DNA from: CABZJG01 sp965659715
GTDB lineage: Bacteria > Pseudomonadota > Alphaproteobacteria > Rhodobacterales > Rhodobacteraceae
Direction: 5' to 3'
Assembly (NCBI GenBank): GCA_965659715.1
Contig: CBFHXE010000020.1
Coordinates: 1 to 33,868, forward strand
Length of the DNA stretch: 33,868 nt
The notes under the pieces are model-generated. The model saw nothing but the letters and a program-made list of their open reading frames with translations. It had not been told where the DNA came from and did not search any database. This document shows positions 24,754-33,401 of this stretch, in pieces; the first letter of the stretch is position 1; the number at the start of each line of letters is the position of its first letter. The translations under genes and the position numbers were made by a program.

Positions 24754-26037
24754 TTACCGCAGGAAATCGAAAAGAGTTTGATTATTGACCGTTGAATAGG
24801 TCTGACGTGCGGCATCACGGGTTACCAAAATAGATTGCAACTCGGTGATCAGGGTTTCAATATCAGCGTCTCGAAGCTTGCCAATTTCGGATTTGATCGA
24901 AATGCTTCGCTGAACCAATACCTCTTCTTGGTTTTCGGCATTGTTTAATCGCGCACCAGCTGTCGTGCGCGACAAACCGATAGAGCTGAACAATGACGTC
25001 AGACCGCCACCTTGCGCACCAAGGCCCTGAATTGTGTCACTAAGCTTGGCTTCTACTGTTGTTTTATCTGAAGCAAGAACATCAATATAATTCCTGGGCT
25101 CCTTTTGCGCGATCAAAGATCCCTCAACAGAAATATCTGACAGTGCTATTTCTCCAGTGGCGCCGACTGACGTTGCCACCAATGTCAGAATGCCATTGGC
25201 GTCCTCAGTTGCGGTTACCCCGACACCACTATTGGTAATTGCTGTTGCCAATTCGCTGACCGAGTCTGAGTTGACTGATGCAGATATTGTTTTTACCCCG
25301 TCTGGCCCGGTCAGCTTAAATGACCAATTCTGAGGCTCACGGTTTGCATGTACCTTTAAATTTAACCCGGTGCTCACATCCGTAGTGCTATGTGTTTGGG
25401 AAAATGAATCTTTGGTTGCCAGAGCGGCAGAAAAACTGCTCAGGATTTCAAAGATGCTTTTGATGTCTTCGCCGTCCTCAACCTGCATAAAGACGTTCGC
25501 GCCATTAATACTGGTGGGTAGTTTGATATTTTCCGAGGCGCTGAGCGAATGTTCACCGCCGTCTCCGCGATAAATGACAGATCCGTCATGCTGTTGAAAA
25601 AATGGGTTTTGCTCGGTGGAAAATCCGCCGAACAATGCATCTCCCGAGCTGTCGGTTGCATTTGCCAATCCAAGGATTGTCTCTTTCATTTGATCAACTT
25701 CGATAACTGCTGCCAACCGCTCGCTGCTGGTAATCGTATCGGTATTCATCGCCACAAAAAGCTCTGACAGACGGGTGGCCAGATTACCTGCGGTTTCCAA
25801 TGTCGAATCCACCAGCGTCAACCGATCGGTGGCTTTGGCGATATTATCCTGATATTGCTCTATTCTGGTTTCAATTTCCTTGCGCGCCGACAGCTTGACC
25901 GCATCAAGTGGTTGGTCAGAGGCTTGGGGAATACGCGAACCTGTGGAAATTTGCATTTGAAGGTTTTGCAGCCGATCTTCAATGACTTTAAACTGGTCAA
26001 GCATTTGTGTTGCGAATAATTTGCTAGAAATCGTCAT
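24754..26037 (-). CDS. flgL: Flagellar hook-filament junction protein FlgL
   Basis: A 427-residue protein, longer than the usual 300-320. The N-terminal helix region MTISSKLFATQMLDQFKVIE with LQISTG-like LQMQISTGSRIPQASDQP, and the C-terminal helix ending in TYSTVNNQTLFDFLR, are the flagellin-like D0/D1 parts. The extra length sits in the middle, where residues about 228-305 (PDGVKTISASVNSDSVSELA and GVTATEDANGILTLVA) resemble a flagellin 'hook IN' motif. FlgL (HAP3) joins the FlgK ring to the filament. It starts seven bases after flgK ends, so the two are co-transcribed. Confidence 0.9.
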   Translation of the reverse strand: MTISSKLFATQMLDQFKVIEDRLQNLQMQISTGSRIPQASDQPLDAVKLSARKEIETRIEQYQDNIAKATDRLTLVDSTLETAGNLATRLSELFVAMNTDTITSSERLAAVIEVDQMKETILGLANATDSSGDALFGGFSTEQNPFFQQHDGSVIYRGDGGEHSLSASENIKLPTSINGANVFMQVEDGEDIKSIFEILSSFSAALATKDSFSQTHSTTDVSTGLNLKVHANREPQNWSFKLTGPDGVKTISASVNSDSVSELATAITNSGVGVTATEDANGILTLVATSVGATGEIALSDISVEGSLIAQKEPRNYIDVLASDKTTVEAKLSDTIQGLGAQGGGLTSLFSSIGLSRTTAGARLNNAENQEEVLVQRSISIKSEIGKLRDADIETLITELQSILVTRDAARQTYSTVNNQTLFDFLR

Positions 26038-26044
26038 CTTACCC

Positions 26045-29000
26045 TCACATTATATTGACCAGCGTGTCGAACATTTCGCGCGCAGAATTAAGAATTTGCG
26101 CCGCTGCCTTATAGGCTTGCTGCTGCTCTAAAAGCTTGCCTGCTTCTTCATCAAGATTGACACCTGAAAGTTCATCTTCTGTGGCCACCGCCGCATCCCG
26201 CAGCGAGGTGGCAGATTTTTCAATCAGACGCGCGGATTCCAACTGTGAGCCGACGGCCAGCGCAATTGCGCGAAAATCATCTTGAAAACTAGGTCGGGAC
26301 GGCGTCCGTGTGGCCAGATCAATCATGGCTTCCATATTGCGGCCATCCCCTGCGCTTGAGCGGTTTAGGCTGACATCGAAATAATCGCCGTCATCGCCAA
26401 ATCCGGCCAGCTCAAAGCGAAAATTATCAACTTCAAATTCGGCGACACCGCTTGAGTATCTGGTGGCGATCGAATCTCCGGTTAAATGATCAAAAAGTTC
26501 AATTTTTCCCAGATTTGCATCAACCACTTTCACCCGAAACTCTTTGAGTTCATCACGCGCTTGGTTGACCTCTTCCGATGGCATATCATAACTTGAAGCC
26601 AGCCTTTTTGCGCCGCTGTCTTCCAGAAGAATAATGAGATCTTCATCGGGCAAGCCACTCATCGACAAAACCTGGCCTGGCAAGTCATCAATTTCTAAGC
26701 TGACGTTTGCCGGATCGTTACCAGTAGATATGGCGCGAAACCCAGTTTCGTTCACTTCAAAATCTAAATCGGCCACTTGCATCCCAAGGTTTGCTGCATT
26801 GTCGCTTGCAACCACTTTGATGACGCCATCTGAGAGCGATGAAGTCAAGGATAGCAGCGGCGTATTTGCAGTTGATTCGATGGTCAATGGGCCACCTGTT
26901 GCCGCACCGGAAACCGGCGATACGAACTGCAACAGGGCCGGGTCACCGGATGTTAGCTCATAATCATCGCCACTTCGACTGACGCTGACTGCAACCGTGT
27001 TTGATCCAACCAGCACATCGAAACTGTCGCTTGCCCCATCTACCAACTCAAAGGCGGTACCTTGCAACAAAGCCATTGCGCCGCTGTCTGTACTGGCCAG
27101 ACCAAACTCTGCTGCGTCTGTGTCATCAAGCACCTCAATGCTGCGGCCGCTCATCACCCCGCCCGGCGCTGCCAAAGACACTGTATATGTGGTTGGCGAC
27201 CCGGCATTTTCGGTCAAGCTGGCGATCAAACGCTGTTGTTCAGGCCCCGACACAACCATTTCACCGCCGGTATAGGTCACCGTGTAGGTTGAACTGCCCA
27301 CCTTAACCGACATCGAACTGCCATCGGTCGGTTTTTGGCTCATCGCCGCGCCGTTCAGTGTTGGTTTGACCGCCGTCTCGCGAACCGATCCGACCAATTG
27401 TTTTGAAATGCTGGCCATGCTGTAATCTGCAAGATCTTTGCTTTTCAACTCTTCAGATAGTACCGATGTCTCGCCATTATTGACCGGCACCGTCAGCTTG
27501 AACGTTGCGCTTGACGCATTCAGTCGCATACCGTTGGGGCTGGCCTGAGGGGCCAAATGCTCCGGAGCGATTTCCATCGTAAAATCACTAATCGTGCCCG
27601 CCTGCGCATAAGTTTTTGAAGCCCCGCCGCCGCGTGTGGCAAGGTTTCCCGAGGTTTGTGCCTCGCCATTACTGGACGTGACAGTAAATTCACGCGGGGA
27701 CTGAAAGCTAAGGCTGCCAATCACCTTTGTGGCCTGATTAAGCGATACATCCGTTGTCAGCAGTTTGTTGTAATTATGATCAAGTGAATTGACCACCATC
27801 GCGCTGCCAGAGGCATTTGTGATGCTGATATCCAAACCCTCAGCCTGGGTAAGTATCAAGCGCGTGCCATCGGCGGAAACCTCTGCTGAAACACCGGTTT
27901 GCGCCTGTCTTTGGTTTATCTGTGTCACCAGCGGGGATAGATCGCTAGATTGGTATGTGGCGGAAAACCCGATCTCGGTACTGTCGGGCGTGACCAGCGA
28001 AAATGAAACTGTACCTGAAGCGGCAGCGCCGCTCGCCAATTCCACCGAAGCCATTGTTTTGGCATCTGCGACGATGCCGTATTGCGCCAAGTCAGCATTC
28101 ACTGCCGCAGCAACCGATTTCATACTTAGGCCGGATTGCAACACAACCTCTTGGGTCATCAACCCATCTGTTGTTTCAAATGTCAGGATTTGGGCCAGCA
28201 TTCCATTCAATGCCGGGTTTTGCGCCACCAGTTCTGTTGGAACATTGTCCATCAATTGTAGGGCCGCTGTTTCAATCGCTGCATAGCCGCCGGGGATCAA
28301 ATTGTTGATCTGAGCCCCGCGATATCCAACCCCGCCGATCGCATTCAGGTAATCGGCGCGATAGCTCGCATTTCGATTAAATCCGTTTTCTTCAGTAATA
28401 AGCGCATTTGCATCGCCGCTGCTGAGCGGCAACCCTGAGATTTGCCGACCCTCTCGGGTAAAGACACGAAACCCAGATGCGGCTTCTTTCTGGGTTATGG
28501 TTGCGGCAGTTGTATCGGCAGATGCACCCGATGTGACGGTTACTGCACCCGAGGTAAAGGGGGTCTGGCCAACAATCTTGAGGCCGCCATCAAACCCCGA
28601 GGCAAACAGTCCAAGATCATTAAGGCTAATTCCCGTTGCAGATACCAAAGCTCCTGTCCGAGATGCCGTTAAAGTGCCGGCGTTTAAATATTCGGCAAGC
28701 TCCTGGGTATCGCTCAGTTTTCCAACAACAGCACTTTGCGCAGTTTCGGGAAAACTATAAGTATTCCCGTCTACCGTAAATTCAAAGCCACTCAGACCCT
28801 CCATTGAATTGAAATTCAAATTAACCACCGAGTCCTGGCCAAAGGATGCCAGTTGGAATTGCTCAGTCCCCGCAGGGATATATCCCACTGCTCCACCCTT
28901 CAAAAACTCGGTATAGGACACCGGCGAGATTGAATTGATCGTCAAAGCAACCATGGGATTTATGGTCAACGGTTTCATTTCCTGCGGATTGGCCACCAGA

Positions 29001-30337
29001 AAAGAGGATCCGGTATTTGCACTATTGGGGGTAACAATATAATTTGAGGCCGCCGCAATCTCGCGGCCGTTTTTAAGCAAAAACTGCATCCGAGAGGCTT
29101 CGCCGCTCGTGGCTTGCATTGCGAAACTATCCCCATCTCTTGCGCGGGTGTTTACTTGTACGATGACACCGCCCATATCAATTTGCGAGCGCCCTGAGGC
29201 CAGCAGTTTGTTGTTTAAATCATACGCATTCCAGGATGCAGTGGCCGCGCTATAGTGAAAGGTCGCATCCGGCACTTGGTCGATTTTTCCAGGCACCTCA
29301 AGAACATTAATATCCAAAACCTGACTATTTGTCTTAGCTTGCTCAAGACTGAAGGCACGTGCAGTGAAAAGCTCTTTTCCCAGGTCGCCATCAAAATCAA
29401 TTCCAGCTGTATGGGCTGCGTTAATCTCAGAGACAAACCGGTTGGTCAGCGCATCCAATTGGGTTTGCGTACCTTGGATCACTAAAAGCGCGTTTGACAG
29501 CCCTTTCATAGAGCCATCTTCAAGGCTTTTGACAATAGCTTTAGAGCCAAGCCGATAGACTACCCCATCGGATTCACTATGAATGGGTTTTAACGTATAT
29601 GACGTTTCCCCCTCTAGAATCTGAGGGCCACTCGCATGCGGGCCAAGCCTGACATCTACATCGTAGCGGGGGCCAAAAGTAGTTGTAATTCTGACTCTTT
29701 TTGAAATTTCGGTGATCAATCTGTCCCGCTCGTCAAGCAACGCATTGGGCGGTGCTGCACCAATGTTTGATGACCGAAGGCGGCCGTTGACCACACCCAA
29801 AGAGTCGACCAAACGGTTTACTTCGTCCGCTTCTTGATCAATTGTTCCGGAAAATTGGTACTCTAGATCATCGAGCACTTGCGCGGTGACATTAAACGCA
29901 TTTGCCAGCGAGTTTCCCTGTTCAAGCGCCGCAGCCCGTGGCGCCAAATCCCCAGGGTTTGCAGCAATATCCGACATTTTGGTAAAGAAATCTGAAAGCT
30001 GTTGCGACAGATCACCTTCCCCCGGCAAAATTAGATTTTCCAGCCGTTCCATCGCAGCAGAAAATTCCGTGGCCGCTTGAAACCGGCTTTCCGCCGTATT
30101 GGTGCTGCTGGCAAGGAAGCTGTTGTAGGCACGGCGCACTGTGCCCAAGCTGACACCCAAGCCCACTTGCGCCGCAATCGATGTCAATTCGCTTTGAGAG
30201 CCCGAGACCTCTTTAAGGCTGGCATCACGCTTGCGATAGCCATCGGTATTCACATTCGCAATGTTTTGGCCCGTGACATTAAGAGCCTGCCGCTGGGCGT
30301 TAACCGCGCTTTTGCCTATTTCGAACAAGCTTGCCAA
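26045..30337 (-). CDS. flgK: Giant flagellar hook-associated protein FlgK
   Basis: A 1430-residue FlgK (HAP1), roughly three times the common length of about 550. The ends are canonical. The first 330 residues carry QALNVTGQNIANVNTDGYRK, PNALLDERDRLITEISKRV and the helical D1 domain. The last 105 carry QLESARLIEKSATSLRDAAV and LLEQQQAYKAAAQILNSARE. Between lie some 900-1000 residues of Ser/Thr/Ala/Gly-rich beta sequence. Residues about 715-830 include a segment like the flagellin hook IN motif (SSDLSPLVTQINQRQAQTGV then SADGTRLILTQAEG). The frame is open throughout, so this is not a fusion artefact visible in the sequence. The insert would project outward from the hook-filament junction. It has its usual place between flgJ and flgL. 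Confidence 0.93.
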   Translation of the reverse strand: MASLFEIGKSAVNAQRQALNVTGQNIANVNTDGYRKRDASLKEVSGSQSELTSIAAQVGLGVSLGTVRRAYNSFLASSTNTAESRFQAATEFSAAMERLENLILPGEGDLSQQLSDFFTKMSDIAANPGDLAPRAAALEQGNSLANAFNVTAQVLDDLEYQFSGTIDQEADEVNRLVDSLGVVNGRLRSSNIGAAPPNALLDERDRLITEISKRVRITTTFGPRYDVDVRLGPHASGPQILEGETSYTLKPIHSESDGVVYRLGSKAIVKSLEDGSMKGLSNALLVIQGTQTQLDALTNRFVSEINAAHTAGIDFDGDLGKELFTARAFSLEQAKTNSQVLDINVLEVPGKIDQVPDATFHYSAATASWNAYDLNNKLLASGRSQIDMGGVIVQVNTRARDGDSFAMQATSGEASRMQFLLKNGREIAAASNYIVTPNSANTGSSFLVANPQEMKPLTINPMVALTINSISPVSYTEFLKGGAVGYIPAGTEQFQLASFGQDSVVNLNFNSMEGLSGFEFTVDGNTYSFPETAQSAVVGKLSDTQELAEYLNAGTLTASRTGALVSATGISLNDLGLFASGFDGGLKIVGQTPFTSGAVTVTSGASADTTAATITQKEAASGFRVFTREGRQISGLPLSSGDANALITEENGFNRNASYRADYLNAIGGVGYRGAQINNLIPGGYAAIETAALQLMDNVPTELVAQNPALNGMLAQILTFETTDGLMTQEVVLQSGLSMKSVAAAVNADLAQYGIVADAKTMASVELASGAAASGTVSFSLVTPDSTEIGFSATYQSSDLSPLVTQINQRQAQTGVSAEVSADGTRLILTQAEGLDISITNASGSAMVVNSLDHNYNKLLTTDVSLNQATKVIGSLSFQSPREFTVTSSNGEAQTSGNLATRGGGASKTYAQAGTISDFTMEIAPEHLAPQASPNGMRLNASSATFKLTVPVNNGETSVLSEELKSKDLADYSMASISKQLVGSVRETAVKPTLNGAAMSQKPTDGSSMSVKVGSSTYTVTYTGGEMVVSGPEQQRLIASLTENAGSPTTYTVSLAAPGGVMSGRSIEVLDDTDAAEFGLASTDSGAMALLQGTAFELVDGASDSFDVLVGSNTVAVSVSRSGDDYELTSGDPALLQFVSPVSGAATGGPLTIESTANTPLLSLTSSLSDGVIKVVASDNAANLGMQVADLDFEVNETGFRAISTGNDPANVSLEIDDLPGQVLSMSGLPDEDLIILLEDSGAKRLASSYDMPSEEVNQARDELKEFRVKVVDANLGKIELFDHLTGDSIATRYSSGVAEFEVDNFRFELAGFGDDGDYFDVSLNRSSAGDGRNMEAMIDLATRTPSRPSFQDDFRAIALAVGSQLESARLIEKSATSLRDAAVATEDELSGVNLDEEAGKLLEQQQAYKAAAQILNSAREMFDTLVNIM

Positions 30338-30349
30338 AGTATTGCCCCG

Positions 30350-30643
30350 CTACTTCCGCTCGAATTGTCGAATAAGCGCTTCGGCAATTCCAAGATTATT
30401 GTGTTGGGACACCGTCTGAGCAATTTCCTGATCCATCATTTGTAAAAACGGCTTAGATCCTGAATTATTTAGGAGATCATCAGACAGTTTTGCGGCGCGG
30501 CTGGATTTCATAAGCTCATTGACCAACAGCGCTTCAAATTGCTCGGCAACCTCTTCTATCGTGGTTTTAGCCGGCGATATCCGCGATATCGGGGATGTCG
30601 CCGATGTGGTCAGTGAGCTAAGTTTTGTTGATGCATCATCCAT
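30350..30643 (-). CDS. flgJ: Rod-binding protein FlgJ, single-domain form
   Basis: A 97-residue protein with only the rod-binding (rod cap) domain: EEVAEQFEALLVNELMKSSR, then FLQMMDQEIAQTVSQHNNLG and IAEALIRQF. Enterobacterial FlgJ is about 310 residues and carries a C-terminal muramidase, which is absent here. The gene lies 9 bases after flgI and 12 bases before flgK. GGGG precedes the start. Peptidoglycan opening is probably done by the separate transglycosylase encoded after flgL. Confidence 0.88.
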   Translation of the reverse strand: MDDASTKLSSLTTSATSPISRISPAKTTIEEVAEQFEALLVNELMKSSRAAKLSDDLLNNSGSKPFLQMMDQEIAQTVSQHNNLGIAEALIRQFERK

Positions 30644-30652
30644 ATCAGCCCC

Positions 30653-31780
30653 CTAAATTATAATCAGCTGCGCTCTAAGCGCGCCTGACACTTTTAGCGC
30701 CTCAAGGATTGCAACCAGATCGGAAGGGGTTGCACCGACAGCATTGATCGCATCAACGATATCGGTCAGATCAACACCGGGATCGAACATAAAGGCCTTG
30801 GCAGTTTCTTCTTCGGCTGTGATTTCGGTATCCGGAGTGACCAAAGGATCGGTCGGCGCCACGATGACGTTATCGCCATCTGCCACTACGGTATTTTGGG
30901 CTTCGGTTTTCGGGTCTTCTGTCACCCGCACTGTCAGACTGCCGTGGGTGATCGCCGCAGGGGTCACGCGCACGTTTCCGTTAATGATAATGGTTCCGGT
31001 TCTGGAATTGACAATCACTTGCGCCGGCGGTGCGGCCGGCTCGACCTCGACGCTTTCCAGCAATCCCACAAAGGCTACGCGCTGGCTTGGATCCACTGGT
31101 GCGCGCACTCGGATTGATGATCCATCAATGGCCACAGCGATGCCATCGCCAAAGATTTTATCAATTCCTTCGGCCACTGCGGCCGCAGTCGAAAAGTCAC
31201 TGCGATGCAGATTGAGGATCAGAAATTCATTTTCCAGAAACGGGGTTTCAACCATTTTTTCAACAGTCGCGCCTTGGGGCACTCTGCCGACTGTGGGAAT
31301 ATTCACGGTAAGCGAGGAATCATCTTCGCCCTGAACACCCAATCCGCCAACCGCCAAATTACCCTGTGCGATGGCATAGGTTTGGCCATCTGCCCCAAGT
31401 AAAGGCGTCATTAACAATGTTCCTCCGCGCAAAGATTCCGCAGCGCCTAATGCCGAAACAGTAACGTCCAAAGTTTGTCCCGGCTTTAAAAATGGGCCAA
31501 GCTCCGCTGTAACCATAACGGCGGCTGCATTGGATCCGTTCAACCCGGCAACATCGGTCGACATGCCAAAACGAGACAGCATCGCCTGCATCGACTGCAA
31601 GGTGATACCAAGGTTTTTATCACCAGAGCCGGAAAGCCCGACCACCAAACCATATCCTACAAGCTGGTTTGCACGCACGCCTGCAAGGCTTGCCAAATCT
31701 TTAATGCGGTCTGCCGATACAGCCGTCGAAAACAGCGCAAAGATGACGATTAAGAGAGTATGGAAAAGTTTTTGCGCCAT
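30653..31780 (-). CDS. flgI: Flagellar P-ring protein FlgI
   Basis: A 375-residue periplasmic ring protein of normal length. It has a signal peptide (MAQKLFHTLLIVIFALFSTA, cleaved near VSA), then the near-invariant ADRIKDLASLAGVRANQLVG and YGLVVGLSGSGDK. The C-terminal GATPSDLVAILEALKVSGAL is also diagnostic. FlgI forms the P ring in the peptidoglycan layer around the rod. GGGGG lies seven bases before ATG 31780, and flgH ends 11 bases upstream. Confidence 0.97.
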   Translation of the reverse strand: MAQKLFHTLLIVIFALFSTAVSADRIKDLASLAGVRANQLVGYGLVVGLSGSGDKNLGITLQSMQAMLSRFGMSTDVAGLNGSNAAAVMVTAELGPFLKPGQTLDVTVSALGAAESLRGGTLLMTPLLGADGQTYAIAQGNLAVGGLGVQGEDDSSLTVNIPTVGRVPQGATVEKMVETPFLENEFLILNLHRSDFSTAAAVAEGIDKIFGDGIAVAIDGSSIRVRAPVDPSQRVAFVGLLESVEVEPAAPPAQVIVNSRTGTIIINGNVRVTPAAITHGSLTVRVTEDPKTEAQNTVVADGDNVIVAPTDPLVTPDTEITAEEETAKAFMFDPGVDLTDIVDAINAVGATPSDLVAILEALKVSGALRAQLIII

Positions 31781-31791
31781 CAGCGGACCCC

Positions 31792-32454
31792 CTAAATCGG
31801 GGAAACGACGCCGAACAGCTTTGAAAGCCAGCCGCGTCTTGATGTATCAGCCAATTCGCCGGCCCCGATATAGGTAATCTCGGCATTGGCCAATCGATTT
31901 GAATTGACAATGTTGCCATTGCCAATGTCCTGGGGCCGAACAATTCCCTTAACCCTAACATATTCGTCACCGTTATTCAGGGTCAGCTTTTTCTGGCCTA
32001 GAATTTCAAGGTTTCCGTTCGCATAAACCCGAACAACAGAGGCAGAAACCAAGCCAGTGATGGCATTGGACTGCGAGGCAGTACCAGTGCCGGCAAAGCT
32101 TTGCTTGGTGCCAAGATTGACATCGGATGCCAGCACACCGCTTAAGGCCCCTGTGGTGGGAAGCGTGAACTCAAGACTATCGTCTTTTCCACTTGCCGTA
32201 GATTGTGACTTCGATGCTTGGAAGGACTCGCTTAAAGATACCGTGACAATATCACCGACCTTAGAGGCTTTGCGTTCTGTGGCAAATAATCCCTGCGAGC
32301 CGCTGTCGTAAATCGCCCCATCGACCACAGCTTGGCTGACCTCTTCATCTGGAATGATCGGCTCAAACGCTTCGCTGGCCAGATCTTCGGTATAGCTAGA
32401 GCACGCCACAAGGCCGCTGCAAAAGATCAACAATAAAGGTGTGATTAGACGCAT
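31792..32454 (-). CDS. flgH: Flagellar L-ring lipoprotein FlgH
   Basis: A 220-residue outer-membrane lipoprotein. The lipobox is GLVAC with lipidated Cys18. The family core is seen in KVGDIVTVSLSES, LEILGQKKLTLNNGDEYVRV and GIVRPQDIGNGNIVNSNRLA. FlgH forms the L ring together with the FlgI P ring. It follows flgG by 17 bases; flgA, which often sits between them in Alphaproteobacteria and encodes the P-ring chaperone, is missing here. Confidence 0.96.
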   Translation of the reverse strand: MRLITPLLLIFCSGLVACSSYTEDLASEAFEPIIPDEEVSQAVVDGAIYDSGSQGLFATERKASKVGDIVTVSLSESFQASKSQSTASGKDDSLEFTLPTTGALSGVLASDVNLGTKQSFAGTGTASQSNAITGLVSASVVRVYANGNLEILGQKKLTLNNGDEYVRVKGIVRPQDIGNGNIVNSNRLANAEITYIGAGELADTSRRGWLSKLFGVVSPI

Positions 32455-32471
32455 TTTATGTCCAGCTCAGA

Positions 32472-33260
32472 TTAAAGATTGTTCGAGATATAGCGCATCA
32501 TTTCATCTGCTGCGGTGATCGACTTTGAGCTCACCTCATAGGCACGCTGGGTTTCTATCATTTCCACCAACTGCTGAACCACGTTTACATTCGAGCTTTC
32601 CAGAGATCCTTGAACCAGCTTCCCGCGTCCTTCGGTAAAGGGCACACCCACAGATGCAGCGCCACTGGCACTGGTTTCAGAAAAGAAATTTTCACCCAGA
32701 GGCTTTAGCCCGCGCGGATTGGCAAATGTTGCAGTTGTCAATTGACCTAGCTCGGTTGGCTCAGCTTCGCCTGCCAGCATCGCGGTAACAATACCATCTT
32801 GCGCGATGGCAATTTGCGCGGCGCCAGATGGGATCGTAATTTGGGGCTGCATCACATAACCGCTCGCGGTAGTCATAGAGCCTTCTGCATTTCTGGAAAA
32901 TGTACCGTTGCGGGTGTATCCCATGGTGCCATCTGGCAGTAGAACTTGGAAAAACCCGTCACCGTCTACGGCGATATCAAGGGCATTGTCTGTGGTGATC
33001 ATGCTACCTTGTGAAAATTTCTTTTCGGTATTGATAGCGCGCACCCCGGTGCCCAGCGCCAAAGACGAGGTCATCGCCGTGCCTTCCGATGTCTGATCTC
33101 CGGCAACTTTTGTGATCTGATAGAGCAGGCTTTCAAAATTAACCCGATCGCTTTTAAAGCCGACCGTATTTACGTTTGCTAGGTTGTTTGCGATCACCTG
33201 CATCCGGGTTTGCTGTGCTGTCAAACCAGTTTTTGCCACGTGCATAGAAGAAGAAGACAT
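32472..33260 (-). CDS. flgG: Flagellar distal rod protein FlgG
   Basis: A 262-residue protein of standard FlgG length. The N-terminal rod motif is QQTRMQVIANNLANVNTVGF with KSDRVNFESLLYQ, the middle DIAVDGDGFFQVLLPDG and YTRNGTFSRNAEG, and the C-terminal LVQGSLESSNVNVVQQLVEM and IETQRAYEVSSKSITAADEM. These are close to the FlgG consensus. GAGG lies nine bases before ATG 33260. A sigma-54 promoter 30-50 bases upstream makes it the first gene of the flgGHIJKL unit, although flgF lies further upstream in the same direction. Confidence 0.96.
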   Translation of the reverse strand: MSSSSMHVAKTGLTAQQTRMQVIANNLANVNTVGFKSDRVNFESLLYQITKVAGDQTSEGTAMTSSLALGTGVRAINTEKKFSQGSMITTDNALDIAVDGDGFFQVLLPDGTMGYTRNGTFSRNAEGSMTTASGYVMQPQITIPSGAAQIAIAQDGIVTAMLAGEAEPTELGQLTTATFANPRGLKPLGENFFSETSASGAASVGVPFTEGRGKLVQGSLESSNVNVVQQLVEMIETQRAYEVSSKSITAADEMMRYISNNL

Positions 33261-33290
33261 ATATAAATACCTCGCGTTTACACATATTAA

Positions 33291-33307
33291 TGCAAATCAT
33301 GTGCCAA
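33291..33307 (-). promoter_or_regulatory. Sigma-54 promoter before flgG
   Basis: On the minus strand TTGGCACATGATTTGCA matches the RpoN consensus TGGCAC-N5-TTGC exactly, with GG and GC ten bases apart. It lies in the 141-base gap between flgF and flgG, with -12 about 31 bases before the flgG start codon. It would drive flgG-flgH-flgI-flgJ-flgK-flgL. Confidence 0.8.
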
Positions 33308-33401
33308 CTTGCGGCGAGGTGTGACCAGCGGGCCTTCGCAGGGGGATTTGGTGGTGAAATGATGGTCCAAAAAAACCCAAAACATGCAGTTTTTAGGTAA
33401 T

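Noticed and set aside
27789..28286. 165-codon plus-strand frame opposite flgK
   Set aside because: Antisense shadow of the flgK insert; codon bias of the minus strand explains the open frame.
30744..31334. 196-codon plus-strand frame opposite flgI
   Set aside because: Antisense shadow of a conserved flagellar gene, with no start signals.
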